The position numbers and the translations under genes were made by a program. From the NCBI GenBank assembly GCA_945865485.1, contig CAMBEC010000008.1:19816-83815 (forward strand): a stretch of 64,000 nucleotides of DNA. The letters run 5' to 3'. This stretch comes from Rickettsia typhi. Lineage in GTDB: Bacteria > Pseudomonadota > Alphaproteobacteria > Rickettsiales > Rickettsiaceae. The notes below the pieces were generated by a model. That model was given only the letters and a program-made list of their open reading frames with translations, was not told the origin of the DNA and did not search any database. This document shows, piece by piece, positions 27,655-35,947 of the stretch; position 1 is the stretch's first letter, and every line of letters starts with the position of its first letter.

Positions 27655-28098
27655 ATGAGTAGTATTATACAAAACTCCAAATTAAATAAGAAAAGTGGAT
27701 TTCAAAGATGGGCATTGTTCATCCTACAATTGTTGCGTGGACGCGGTCAAGACTTGCAAAATTCTTTTGTATCGTTAATTGGTATTAGAAGTTTAGCATT
27801 TAAAAAGCTATGCGTGGTTCTGTATGTTGTTCTGTTGCCAATAGGAAATTGTTTTGCATACGGGGACAATAACAGGCCAGTAATTTCTTATTTTGTTGAT
27901 AATGTGGTATTCGAAATTATTGCAAGTGGAGGCTACTATAGCCTTGGCACAATGGTTGTACTAGCTATATTAGCGTGGAGATTTAAAAAGTTTAGAGAAG
28001 TGCTACTTAGTATATTAATGGCAATTTTTGGAATTATTCTTTTGGTATTTGTATATCAAGCTTTAGAGGATTTTGATTGGCTACCTGAGGTATATTGA
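27655..28098 (+). CDS. Small membrane protein of unknown function
   Basis: A 147-residue protein beginning 8 bases after sdhB. The first 50 residues are basic and soluble. A hydrophobic stretch (about 52-69) ends in NCFAYG, which looks like a signal-peptide cut site, and two further membrane helices follow (about 93-109 and 113-134). The overall plan resembles VirB2/TrbC-like pilins but no sequence signature supports that. The adjacent operon suggests coexpression with complex II. The stop codon lies inside the large hairpin at 28089-28143. Confidence 0.55.
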   Translation: MSSIIQNSKLNKKSGFQRWALFILQLLRGRGQDLQNSFVSLIGIRSLAFKKLCVVLYVVLLPIGNCFAYGDNNRPVISYFVDNVVFEIIASGGYYSLGTMVVLAILAWRFKKFREVLLSILMAIFGIILLVFVYQALEDFDWLPEVY

Positions 28099-28143
28099 GA
28101 AGAATTTCTCAAGTTAACTTGAGGTTATTCTTCTCAATATACC
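28089..28143. terminator. Large terminator hairpin after the sdh operon
   Basis: Arms 28089-28105 and 28127-28143 are perfect 17-bp reverse complements. Inside them 28108-28123 (CTCAAGTTAACTTGAG) is itself a perfect palindrome, so the whole folds into a long nearly continuous stem. It overlaps the stop codon of the upstream gene and faces a minus-strand gene ending at 28158, so it likely ends transcription from both sides. Confidence 0.75.
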
Positions 28144-28157
28144 TGCTTAATTTAAGA

Positions 28158-28546
28158 TTATTCTTCTCCGATAATACTGCATTCTATCTCGTCACCTTGT
28201 GTTTCAACAAGAAATTGGCAAATATCATGAAAACCAAGTTGATGAGCAAGCTCGCCTGGCCTTAACCCTACATGACCTGGGGCAATTCCAGCTCCTTTTA
28301 GCACTTCATTCAATATTCCAGGAACATCACCAAGAGCCTCTAAAGCTTGGTCAAGGGGCTCTAAGATTTCACTAGTTGCCCCTGAGCAAGAATAGCAGCA
28401 TATAAACCAGGCATAGCATCTCTTATGAGCCCTTCAGCTGCTGCAACGGCTGCTGCTGCTTCCGCTTCTTCTTCCTCGTTAGAATGCTCAGCTTCTCTAG
28501 GGGCTTGTAAATCAAAAATTTTTTCTTCTAGCAGGGTTTTTTTCAT
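28158..28546 (-). pseudogene. Frameshifted small protein with an ankyrin-like C-terminal segment
   Basis: The ATG-initiated frame (61 residues, with a glutamate/alanine-rich part) runs out at a stop near 28361. The next frame, from the GGGG run at about 28378-28381, continues for some 74 residues with matching codon use and ends with TAA at 28158. Adding one G restores a single protein of about 131 residues whose tail, HVGLRPGELAHQLGFHDI then CQFLVE, resembles a final ankyrin repeat. The break in a homopolymer could be a real mutation, a slippage switch or a sequence error. Confidence 0.65.
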
Positions 28547-28771
28547 ATAAATTAAATACCTTAGTTTTTTTGTTAAAATTAATCATTCAAACCCAAGAAA
28601 CTAAATATTTACAAACCAAAATTTAGAACAATCTAAGTATAACTTAAAGCTATTTTGTTCCTTTAAATTTGAAGCATGTAGTATTGTTGGAAACAATAGA
28701 ATTGTCAATAATTTAACTTTATTTTGGATACTACATTAGTGTATTCTATCGTAGAACAAGTAACATCTAAT

Positions 28772-29509
28772 TTATGATTTCTCAATCTTTCTTTTTAGCT
28801 CAAAAATATATTTAAATGTGCGCCATATTAGTCTGATACGTCCCTTCCATGATCCTCCTCCTTTTGCCTCTCCGTGTAGACGCTGGGCAAAATAAACAGG
28901 AAAAGTTATAATTTTGTACTTATTTTTTTTTGCTTGATAAAGAGTATAAAGGTCAAGAGAGAAATCATTAGGTGCACCGTGTTCTAAATGTTTAGTAAAA
29001 AATTCTTTTGAGAATAGTTTTGGTTGGGCGTTGATATCATCAATGTAAGTTTTTAAAGCTATCCATGTAACAAATTGCATTCCAATGGTAAAGAAAGTTT
29101 CCAGAAGCTTTCTATTTTTGCGGTTACCTTTAATTATTAAGGCTCCTTTTTTCTGTTCCTTAATATATAATTCGTAAGCTGTAATTACGTCATTAGGGTC
29201 AGTTTGTAAATCAGCGTGAGTCCATGAGAGAATATCTCCTGTGGCTTTGCAAAGTGCGTATATAATATCATGACCATAACCCCCACGTTCTTGTTGTAGA
29301 ATTAACTTAAACTTCTTGGGATCCAGAGTTTTAAATCTAGCTTTTAATTTTTCAGAGGTATCATCTGTAGATCCTCCATCAATAACAATTATTTCGATCG
29401 AATGAACAGTAGAGCTTAAGATATTTTGAAATTTTTCTATAACAATTAATATGTTATCAGCTTCATTGAAACATGGAATAACAATGGATAGCTTATTTGT
29501 ATTTGTCAT
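28772..29509 (-). CDS. Family 2 glycosyltransferase (polyprenyl-phosphate type)
   Basis: A 245-residue GT2 enzyme. The N-terminus LSIVIPCFNEADNI and IDGGSTDDTSEKL are the nucleotide-sugar binding strands, and LSWTHADLQTDP holds the DxQ/DxD-type motif, as in dolichol-phosphate-mannose-synthase-like enzymes. No C-terminal membrane helices are present. It is the last gene of the eight-gene minus-strand operon running from 35871, so it probably charges a lipid carrier with the sugar made by the operon or adds it to an acceptor. Confidence 0.85.
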   Translation of the reverse strand: MTNTNKLSIVIPCFNEADNILIVIEKFQNILSSTVHSIEIIVIDGGSTDDTSEKLKARFKTLDPKKFKLILQQERGGYGHDIIYALCKATGDILSWTHADLQTDPNDVITAYELYIKEQKKGALIIKGNRKNRKLLETFFTIGMQFVTWIALKTYIDDINAQPKLFSKEFFTKHLEHGAPNDFSLDLYTLYQAKKNKYKIITFPVYFAQRLHGEAKGGGSWKGRIRLIWRTFKYIFELKRKIEKS

Positions 29510-30309
29510 CAGATAATGTGCTCTTTTTTTATAAATTCACTCCAATAGGCTATTGTGTTTTCATAATTTTCATAATCAGCAGGAGTGCCCCAGCATATAT
29601 ATTTAATATCAAAATATTTAACTCTCAAGTTAGCATCAATGCAATATTGTAGTACTCGGTCTACGTAATATTTTCCATTTAAGGTATCCTTTTTCCATAT
29701 CATGGTTTCTAAATGTTCAAGGAATGAATTAGCGTGTTTAAACCAAAACATTCCAGTTGTTGCATGATCCTGCATAGGATTATCACTTACCGTTTTTTTT
29801 AGTGATATTGAAGCAAGGTCTTTGCTGTTTTGATTTTTTAGCTTTGCCCAGCTATGGGCATTAGGGTTCTGTTCAATATTATCATCATTTGAATGGCTTA
29901 TCATTAAGACATCAGCCTCAAGACGAGCTTGCCTGAACTCTTCAGCATCAAAGATCATGCCATTATCACAAGCTCCGATAAATAACTCATCATCAGTTTG
30001 AAGGAATTCTCTGGCTAAGAAACAACCATAGGCTTGGTCCAACAATACATGATCATGAATAAATGTAGTATTGGGGAAAAAATCTCTAATTATTTGTTCA
30101 GTTCCATTATGTTCGTGAAAATCACGATTTACACAGATGATTTTGTTTTTGGGGTCGTGTATTCCAGGTATGTCTTTCATTGCACAAATTACCATAGGAA
30201 GTTTTTTACCACTATGACGGTCTGTAGTTGGGATACAAGCCTTATTTATTTTATAACCAGCATCACTAAACCTGGTTCCTTTGCCGCCCATTGGTATTAG
30301 TATAATCAT
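29509..30309 (-). CDS. Sugar-phosphate nucleotidyltransferase-like protein
   Basis: A 266-residue NTP-transferase-fold protein. It opens MIILIPMGGKGTRFSDAGY, the pyrophosphorylase signature GGxGTRF that binds the nucleotide, and contains FIGACDNGMIFD near residue 120, where the metal-binding aspartate sits. The ATG at 30309 overlaps the upstream stop (TAA at 30309-30311) and begins exactly on the first beta strand. It probably activates a sugar or polyol phosphate with a nucleotide. It resembles the next gene upstream in overall plan, so the pair may be old duplicates with different substrates. Confidence 0.75.
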   Translation of the reverse strand: MIILIPMGGKGTRFSDAGYKINKACIPTTDRHSGKKLPMVICAMKDIPGIHDPKNKIICVNRDFHEHNGTEQIIRDFFPNTTFIHDHVLLDQAYGCFLAREFLQTDDELFIGACDNGMIFDAEEFRQARLEADVLMISHSNDDNIEQNPNAHSWAKLKNQNSKDLASISLKKTVSDNPMQDHATTGMFWFKHANSFLEHLETMIWKKDTLNGKYYVDRVLQYCIDANLRVKYFDIKYICWGTPADYENYENTIAYWSEFIKKEHII

Positions 30310-31106
30310 TATTTCCAACTCTTTATTGTATTTATCCAAGATACATAATCTTCTAAATCTCTAGGGGTTCCCCATTGACAGAAATGATTAATATTTGTTG
30401 GACACCAGACTTTTAAACTATCCTTTACCATATAATTATATGGTAAGCTCATGTAATATTCTCCCTTAATATTGTCATCTGCATCCACAAGCTGCTGACA
30501 ATATTTTTTCATTGTATACCCATCTTTAAAATAATAAACTCCTGGAGAATGCCGAGCCATAGTTTTGTCTCTCTCCCACGAAAACTTCTCGCGTATTTCA
30601 ATTAGGTTTTCATCATTATCTACTTTACAACTAGCGTAAAAATTATTTTTAGGAATTAAATGAGGATGAAATCCACTATAACATGGAATAGCCCCATCAG
30701 AGTTCCTTTTTTGTACTTCACTTTTAAAGGCTAGATAATCCCAACTCATATAGAAATCACAATAACTAATTAAAACAGGTTTATTATTGTCTATAATTTC
30801 TGCCGCCCTCAAAACATTTGCTACTGGGCCTCCTCCTTTCCAATCATATACAGTAAAAATTCTGGCATCCGGAGCAATTCTTGTCAGTTCTGGTTTAACA
30901 TAATCCAATGAGTTAAGGTGATGATCTTGGCAAATAAACGTTATCTTATTCTTATCTTCTGAAAATAATTTAACAACCCATTCTATCAAAGGCTTACCAT
31001 GTACTTCTATAAAAGGTTTAAGGCGCTTATATCCAGCAGTTTTAAACCTTGAGCCATTACCAGTCATTGGTATAATTATTTGTATATCATTATTGTTATT
31101 TGACAG
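30309..31106 (-). CDS. Sugar-phosphate nucleotidyltransferase-like protein, possible CTG start
   Basis: An NTP-transferase-fold protein. The first ATG (31067) begins at MTGNGSRFKTAGYKRLKPFIEV, but the conserved first strand IQIIIP is encoded in frame just upstream. A CTG at 31104-31106 lies 6 bases after AGAGG and would give SNNNNDIQIIIPMTGNGSRF, so a non-ATG start is the best fit. An ATG nearer by (about 31092) is out of frame by 2. The body carries YCDFYMSWDY (metal-binding aspartate) and late WCPTNINHFCQWGTPRDL. The reading could also reflect a damaged start. Function is as for its neighbour. Confidence 0.7.
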   Translation of the reverse strand: MSNNNNDIQIIIPMTGNGSRFKTAGYKRLKPFIEVHGKPLIEWVVKLFSEDKNKITFICQDHHLNSLDYVKPELTRIAPDARIFTVYDWKGGGPVANVLRAAEIIDNNKPVLISYCDFYMSWDYLAFKSEVQKRNSDGAIPCYSGFHPHLIPKNNFYASCKVDNDENLIEIREKFSWERDKTMARHSPGVYYFKDGYTMKKYCQQLVDADDNIKGEYYMSLPYNYMVKDSLKVWCPTNINHFCQWGTPRDLEDYVSWINTIKSWK

Positions 31107-31134
31107 GATAAACCTCTTTAAATTCTATTGTTAT

Positions 31135-31764
31135 TTATAAAACCTGTCCCCACAAATCAGGGCGTTTAGTGCAAACTGCATCAATCGTAAGATTAGTAAT
31201 TTGTTCTTTAAATTCACTAATTTTTGTAAGTTGGTGCTTTTGTAATTCTGGAGAAACTATACATATTTTAAACCCAGCCTTTTTTATCTTATCATATGAA
31301 GATTGATTAAGAGGCATTTTAGTAAAACAATCAACCCAAATCCACTTTGCTCTGCCGGTGAATGATAAAGCATACTCAAGCGGTTCATACTCAGAAAAAC
31401 GTACAGCTAAATTTTCCTGTGAAAAACCTGTTAGTTCATTTTTTTTTGCAACATTACTATAAATTACGAAGTAGGGCATTGAGAGATCAAGAAAAAACCA
31501 ATTATTTATTTTGTAGTTGTTCATAAGTTCTATACAGGCTTTCTCTATACCCTCTGTTTTTATATTTAATATCATTGGCCCTTTGTGACGCCACTTTTTT
31601 AGTAAATTTTCAAAAATTTCAGGCTTGTTTTTGTGGTGATTAAATGGATCATGATGAAGTATAAGCTCATTCTCATGATATCTTACATCTAGTTCAATGC
31701 CATTTTGCTCTGGCACTTTCATGAGCTCTTCAATAGTGTTGATACGGTGATTAATGTAAATCAT
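31135..31764 (-). CDS. Glycerophosphodiester phosphodiesterase-like protein
   Basis: A 209-residue soluble protein with the GDPD TIM-barrel signature near the start: INHRINTIEE and GIELDVRYHENELILHHDPF, which supply the catalytic His, the metal-binding Glu/Asp and the second His. The protein is shorter than standard GDPDs (about 240-260). It overlaps the upstream aldolase gene by 4 bases (ATGA). Within this sugar operon it more likely acts on a sugar- or polyol-phosphodiester than on membrane lipid headgroups; that is inference. Confidence 0.7.
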   Translation of the reverse strand: MIYINHRINTIEELMKVPEQNGIELDVRYHENELILHHDPFNHHKNKPEIFENLLKKWRHKGPMILNIKTEGIEKACIELMNNYKINNWFFLDLSMPYFVIYSNVAKKNELTGFSQENLAVRFSEYEPLEYALSFTGRAKWIWVDCFTKMPLNQSSYDKIKKAGFKICIVSPELQKHQLTKISEFKEQITNLTIDAVCTKRPDLWGQVL

Positions 31765-32768
31765 TTTTTTAAAACATTTTGTCTATATTTTTCGCTGTCC
31801 ATTTGTAGGAGAGTATCAACCAGGTCTCTAGATAAGAAATTATGATTTAATCCTTTATCTCCAATAGTTTTATGGATAAAACTATACGCAGATATCGTCT
31901 CTTTTGCAGCTAAGCTATTTAAAATCTCTTCTCCCGCTAAGGTATAGACGGCTTGATCAGGAAATAGTATATTATTTCTTATATATTCTATATTAGCTAT
32001 TTGTGTGTGGCTTATATATGAGCTGTTATTAAGACGAAAATAGTGTTGAATTATATTGTTCAGTTCTTCGTGAATATTTAAAACTTCCGTTGAACTTTCT
32101 CCCGAGACTATCACTCCATGATTTTGAAGAAATATTACATTAGGGTAACTTATCGCAGATTGCAAAGCTTCTCGAATTTTAATAGTTAAAAGCCTTCCTG
32201 GAGTAGCGTAATCAATCCATAGCGCCTTTGGAAATAGCTGATAACAAATATCTTTTCCTTCTTTTGAACAATTAATAAGGTTTGCAAAAACAGAGTGAGT
32301 GTGTAGTACAAACTTTCCAAGTAAAACATGAAAACCTGTTTCCATTGACGGGCGTTTCCCTGAGTTTTCAGCAAAAGATTTTATTTTCATTGAAAAAATG
32401 GTTTCATCATTATCTGGGTGAGATAAATAATCGCGAACTCTAGGATAATCGACAATACAATACCCATCTTCTTCGGTTACATTTTTTAAAATATAACCAG
32501 AAGCTTTTATTGCCATTTTAGTTTGGTCTAATTTTACTGAAATATTTCCCCCGCCTCCCTGAACGTAAGCTGGATTATCTCCTATAGTTTTGGACATGAA
32601 GACTAAATCTTTAATAGACTTCTTTCCAAACTCTACTTCCAAAGGCGCCTGCATTGTCGCTTCGGTGCTAAGATCTTCGTGTACGCTCGAGTCTTGCGCT
32701 CCTTGGGTTCCTAGTATCTGCGCCTTGGCAGCAAGTTTGGAAAGAAGTCTAATCTTATTTTTTATCAT
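31761..32768 (-). CDS. Class II aldolase/adducin family protein
   Basis: A 335-residue protein with the class II aldolase fold: YVQGGGGNISVKL (about residues 70-82) binds the phosphate, while HTHSVFANL and NHGVIVSGES carry the three zinc-binding histidines. Family members cleave or epimerise sugar phosphates such as fuculose-1-P or ribulose-5-P. An ATG at 32768 is preferred over a TTG at 32783. The start lies inside the end of the upstream gene by 14 bases. Residues about 20-45 are an extra, low-complexity linker. The reaction product cannot be read from the sequence. Confidence 0.8.
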   Translation of the reverse strand: MIKNKIRLLSKLAAKAQILGTQGAQDSSVHEDLSTEATMQAPLEVEFGKKSIKDLVFMSKTIGDNPAYVQGGGGNISVKLDQTKMAIKASGYILKNVTEEDGYCIVDYPRVRDYLSHPDNDETIFSMKIKSFAENSGKRPSMETGFHVLLGKFVLHTHSVFANLINCSKEGKDICYQLFPKALWIDYATPGRLLTIKIREALQSAISYPNVIFLQNHGVIVSGESSTEVLNIHEELNNIIQHYFRLNNSSYISHTQIANIEYIRNNILFPDQAVYTLAGEEILNSLAAKETISAYSFIHKTIGDKGLNHNFLSRDLVDTLLQMDSEKYRQNVLKK

Positions 32769-34848
32769 ATTCTGCAATCTCAAAAATATAATATGTGAGC
32801 AAAAGAACCACTACGCCTAAACAGTCATTAGGCCATACACTACTGTCTATCCCAAGTTCTTCTAGTCCGCTAATATACGAATCAGCTATTTTTCTTATTT
32901 GCTGAGAACTGCAGGTACCTTTAATTATTAAACGCTGGTGTTCTTCTTCTGCATAATCATGTTTTATATCTATGGTTTCTATATTTTTTAAAGAAGCAAC
33001 TATGGACTCAATATAAACTGAGTTTGAAAGAAGAAGCTTGTAGTATATTTCTACAATTTCATTTTTATCCCCAATATTCACAATTGTTTTAACTGGCGTA
33101 GGTTCAATTAAAATATCCGCCTTGTTTCTTTGTGTCTCAATATACTTCTTTGAATCTTTCTCTCGTTTCTCAAGTTGTTCTATAATTTTTTCTTTGGAAT
33201 AGCCTCGCTTGGTCATATCTCTTGAAATTTTCCAGTGAAACAGGAGATCTTTATGTGGATTTACAAATATTTTTAAATTATATAAGCTTCTTTGAGCAGT
33301 CAAATAGAAAGGATGCAAACCCTCAAAAATAATCAAATTATTTGGGATTAAAGCTGATTCATTTGTAAATTTTCCAGTGTTATGGTCATAATGTCTACGA
33401 TAAATTGTTTTACCTGACTTGAGCTTTTTTAGAAAATCTATTTCCTTATGTAGATGATTTGCCATAGGATCAAGATGTGTGAATTCTTGCCACTTTTCAT
33501 CTCCTCTTTGCCATTTGTGCATATCATCTCCCCTCAAAAGGGTAGTGTTCTGAGGAAGAAAAACGTCTAATAGAGCGTCTGAAACAGTTGTTTTTCCTGC
33601 TCCAGAGTTACCACCAATACCGATAAGGAATGGGGTAGAGGTAATGATTTTATTTACATAACTCTCGAACCCTTTTCTATAAATCCAGAAACAATTTAAC
33701 AAAAGGGTTGTTTGCAGCGCAGTAACAATCAGATTCAAAAGCTTTGAGCTATCAAAACCCATATCACGTAAATAATAATATAAGATTTTAGATTCTGCTA
33801 AGTCCGGTAAAATAACGCGCAATACACTAAAATAGTCGGCATTCTCAGAGAAAATGAAATAGAAAAGATAAAAAATCTGCAATCCCCAAAAAAGAAGAGG
33901 GGCTCTGCCTTCCTCTTTGATATAAAAATACGATAAAAATGGAATCAACCAAAAATACCAGCCTTGCATCGGCGTAATAAATAGCAATATGATGCTAAAA
34001 CTGAAGCCTAAAAACATCATAAAAATATTTCTATTATAGCGTCCAAGTAAAGCACCATGAACAAACAGAACAAGTGTTGCAGCAGGGATTATGTATATAT
34101 AGTGACTACCTATTGGGATAAGAGAATCAAAAAGCTTTGCTTGTTCTTGATTTTGAAAAACCATTTGTAAAAAATAGGGGTCAAAAATGTACTGTAAATT
34201 AATTATAAAAAAACTAGAAACCGCGATAGTGAAGAACAATAACAAGTCCCTGATTTTTTCATTCTTTGACATTAAAGCAAGAAAAAAGAAAGGGTATGTT
34301 ATTAATATGCTTGTCTTCGTTGCAAGTGCTAGCCCAAGGAATAATGCTGACAATTTAGTGTTGTTTTTAAAAAAGAAGTAAAGACTAACGAATAAGATAG
34401 ATACAGGGATAGCATCAAGTTGTCCATGTATATAGCTAATGTATATAATTACAGGGGAAAACCAATAAAACCATATTAATTTTGATAGATACTTGTCTTT
34501 AAGCCAAGATTTTAATATAAAAAATATGCTTATGTCTGCAATGAGCAATGGAAGCCTCGAGAGAAAAAGAATAACAAAACTATTTTTAGCTCCTAGCCAT
34601 CCAAATAATATTCTCGGTACTGACATAATGTACAGCATTAAAGTAGGGTATGGAAACGAAGCATTAGCACCGTTGTTTTGAAAATGTTTGTATGGGTTTT
34701 CAAATCCGCTATCTACGAAATAGCTTATGAAAGGTATAAAAAGATCTGTAAGAAATTTTGAAGCTAAGATGCATCCCAGAAATATTTTCAAGGTTAGTCC
34801 TAAGTAAAATAAAATATAATTAGGACGGCAAATATTAGACATACTCAT
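32755..34848 (-). CDS. Membrane glycosyltransferase fused to a uridine-kinase-like domain
   Basis: A 697-residue two-part protein. Residues 1 to about 395 have about ten membrane helices with a hydrophilic loop after the first (FENPYKHFQNNGANASFPYP), as in GT-C mannosyltransferase-like enzymes that use lipid-linked sugars. From about residue 405 a cytoplasmic P-loop kinase begins: IGIGGNSGAGKTTVSDALL (P-loop about 409-418), then LLRGDDMHKW, FEGLHPF and an RDMTKRG lid, matching uridine kinase/phosphoribulokinase. The last 75 residues are of unknown fold. A single long frame with no stop and normal codon use shows a real fusion. Confidence 0.85.
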   Translation of the reverse strand: MSMSNICRPNYILFYLGLTLKIFLGCILASKFLTDLFIPFISYFVDSGFENPYKHFQNNGANASFPYPTLMLYIMSVPRILFGWLGAKNSFVILFLSRLPLLIADISIFFILKSWLKDKYLSKLIWFYWFSPVIIYISYIHGQLDAIPVSILFVSLYFFFKNNTKLSALFLGLALATKTSILITYPFFFLALMSKNEKIRDLLLFFTIAVSSFFIINLQYIFDPYFLQMVFQNQEQAKLFDSLIPIGSHYIYIIPAATLVLFVHGALLGRYNRNIFMMFLGFSFSIILLFITPMQGWYFWLIPFLSYFYIKEEGRAPLLFWGLQIFYLFYFIFSENADYFSVLRVILPDLAESKILYYYLRDMGFDSSKLLNLIVTALQTTLLLNCFWIYRKGFESYVNKIITSTPFLIGIGGNSGAGKTTVSDALLDVFLPQNTTLLRGDDMHKWQRGDEKWQEFTHLDPMANHLHKEIDFLKKLKSGKTIYRRHYDHNTGKFTNESALIPNNLIIFEGLHPFYLTAQRSLYNLKIFVNPHKDLLFHWKISRDMTKRGYSKEKIIEQLEKREKDSKKYIETQRNKADILIEPTPVKTIVNIGDKNEIVEIYYKLLLSNSVYIESIVASLKNIETIDIKHDYAEEEHQRLIIKGTCSSQQIRKIADSYISGLEELGIDSSVWPNDCLGVVVLLLTYYIFEIAEYDKK

Positions 34849-35222
34849 ACTTTAAATACCCAGGCTTTGATTCCAATAAAATTGGTAATTGTTGTAAATC
34901 CTATCGTTAATAAGTTGGCGATTTCTGGAGTCAGGCCTATTTGCGAAACTAAGAACTCGAGGACAAACATGCTCAGTATTAGGGAAACAACGTATATTAT
35001 ATAATATTTATAAACATAGTTTTGAGTCGTTTCTTTGATACCAAATGTCCATTTCTTGTTAAATCCATAACCAGCTAAAACTCCTGCAATAAAGCCGGTT
35101 GCTGCTGCTGTAAGGTAATATATTCCCAGAAATTCATACAACAAATAGAAAAAACTATAATTTACTGTAGTAGAAAAAAAACCTACAACAATAAATTTCA
35201 AAAACTGTTTTTTAATTGCCAT
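34845..35222 (-). CDS. GtrA family membrane protein
   Basis: A 125-residue protein with four membrane helices and the GtrA-family pattern LKFIVVGFFSTTVNYSFFYLLY followed by AGYGFNKKWTF. GtrA proteins are thought to flip lipid-linked sugars across the inner membrane for surface polysaccharide modification. The gene overlaps the HAD gene upstream by 11 bases and the glycosyltransferase downstream by 4 bases, so all three are translated together. Confidence 0.9.
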   Translation of the reverse strand: MAIKKQFLKFIVVGFFSTTVNYSFFYLLYEFLGIYYLTAAATGFIAGVLAGYGFNKKWTFGIKETTQNYVYKYYIIYVVSLILSMFVLEFLVSQIGLTPEIANLLTIGFTTITNFIGIKAWVFKV

Positions 35223-35871
35223 TTAGATTTACTTGATATGCTTTAATTCCAAGTTTTTCTGCACCTTCAATGTCTTTTATTTGATTGTCGCCGATCATAA
35301 TAACATTATTTATTTGTAAATCAAGTTTTGCTAGGGCCAGCAAAAATATTTCGGGATGAGGTTTTTCTTTCCCAGCTTCTTCAGATGTAACTAGGTAGTC
35401 AATTAAGTGATCCACTTTCAGTTTTTGCAATTTTTGAACTTGAAAATGTGCTTGCATGTCGGTCACAATACAAATTCGTATATTTCTCTCTTTGCATATT
35501 TTTAAAAACCACTCCGCATCCTTATTTAATTCCATATTATCAATTAATGATTGCCAATATAGAGCTTCATATTTTAGTGCTTTATTAAAAGCATGAGGGG
35601 CTTTTATTTCCTCAAAAAGTTCTTGGAATGCAAAGAAACGAGATCTACATGCCCCCTGGGGAGATAGCCTTGATGCAACATTATCTCGCTTTTCTCTATA
35701 TTGCATATAAAACTCTTCTGAAGAAAGGGTATCAGGAAAATCATTTGAAAATGCACTATTGCAATTCTGCAAGGCCTTTTTGTGAGCTGCCTCATAGTCG
35801 TAGAGAGTGCCATCCAAATCTATTAGAATCCCTTTGATTTCATGAGTAAGAATTATATTTTTATATTCCAT
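35212..35871 (-). CDS. HAD family hydrolase
   Basis: A 219-residue haloacid dehalogenase-type phosphatase and the first gene of the minus-strand sugar operon. Motif I is ILIDLDGTLYDYE (nucleophile Asp and second Asp), motif II is IVTDMQAH, motif III is KEKPHPEIF and motif IV is MIGDNQIKDIEGA. The set is complete, so activity is expected, probably removing a phosphate from a sugar or polyol in the pathway. The promoter region faces the divergent gene at 35948. Confidence 0.88.
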   Translation of the reverse strand: MEYKNIILTHEIKGILIDLDGTLYDYEAAHKKALQNCNSAFSNDFPDTLSSEEFYMQYREKRDNVASRLSPQGACRSRFFAFQELFEEIKAPHAFNKALKYEALYWQSLIDNMELNKDAEWFLKICKERNIRICIVTDMQAHFQVQKLQKLKVDHLIDYLVTSEEAGKEKPHPEIFLLALAKLDLQINNVIMIGDNQIKDIEGAEKLGIKAYQVNLNGN

Positions 35872-35947
35872 ATATACACTTGATTTAACTTCGGTCTTCG
35901 TCTAAAGTTCGGGGGTAAAAATTATTAATTTTTAGCCTATAATATTT
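35872..35947. promoter_or_regulatory. Divergent promoter region of the sugar operon
   Basis: These 76 bases separate the minus-strand operon from the plus-strand glycosyltransferase. They contain TAAAAATTA-T-TAATTTTTA (35916-35934), a perfect palindrome that could bind a regulator, and TATAAT at 35938-35943, only 4 bases before the ATG of the plus-strand gene. If that is the -10 box, the transcript would be almost leaderless. Confidence 0.4.

Noticed and set aside
27655..28098. Possible VirB2-type pilin
   Set aside because: Only the general topology fits; no sequence block or neighbouring vir gene supports it, so the gene is left as unknown.
35938..35943. TATAAT box as a definite promoter of the gene at 35948
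   Set aside because: No -35 element lies at a suitable distance and the start codon is only 5 bases away, so it is listed as a possibility only.
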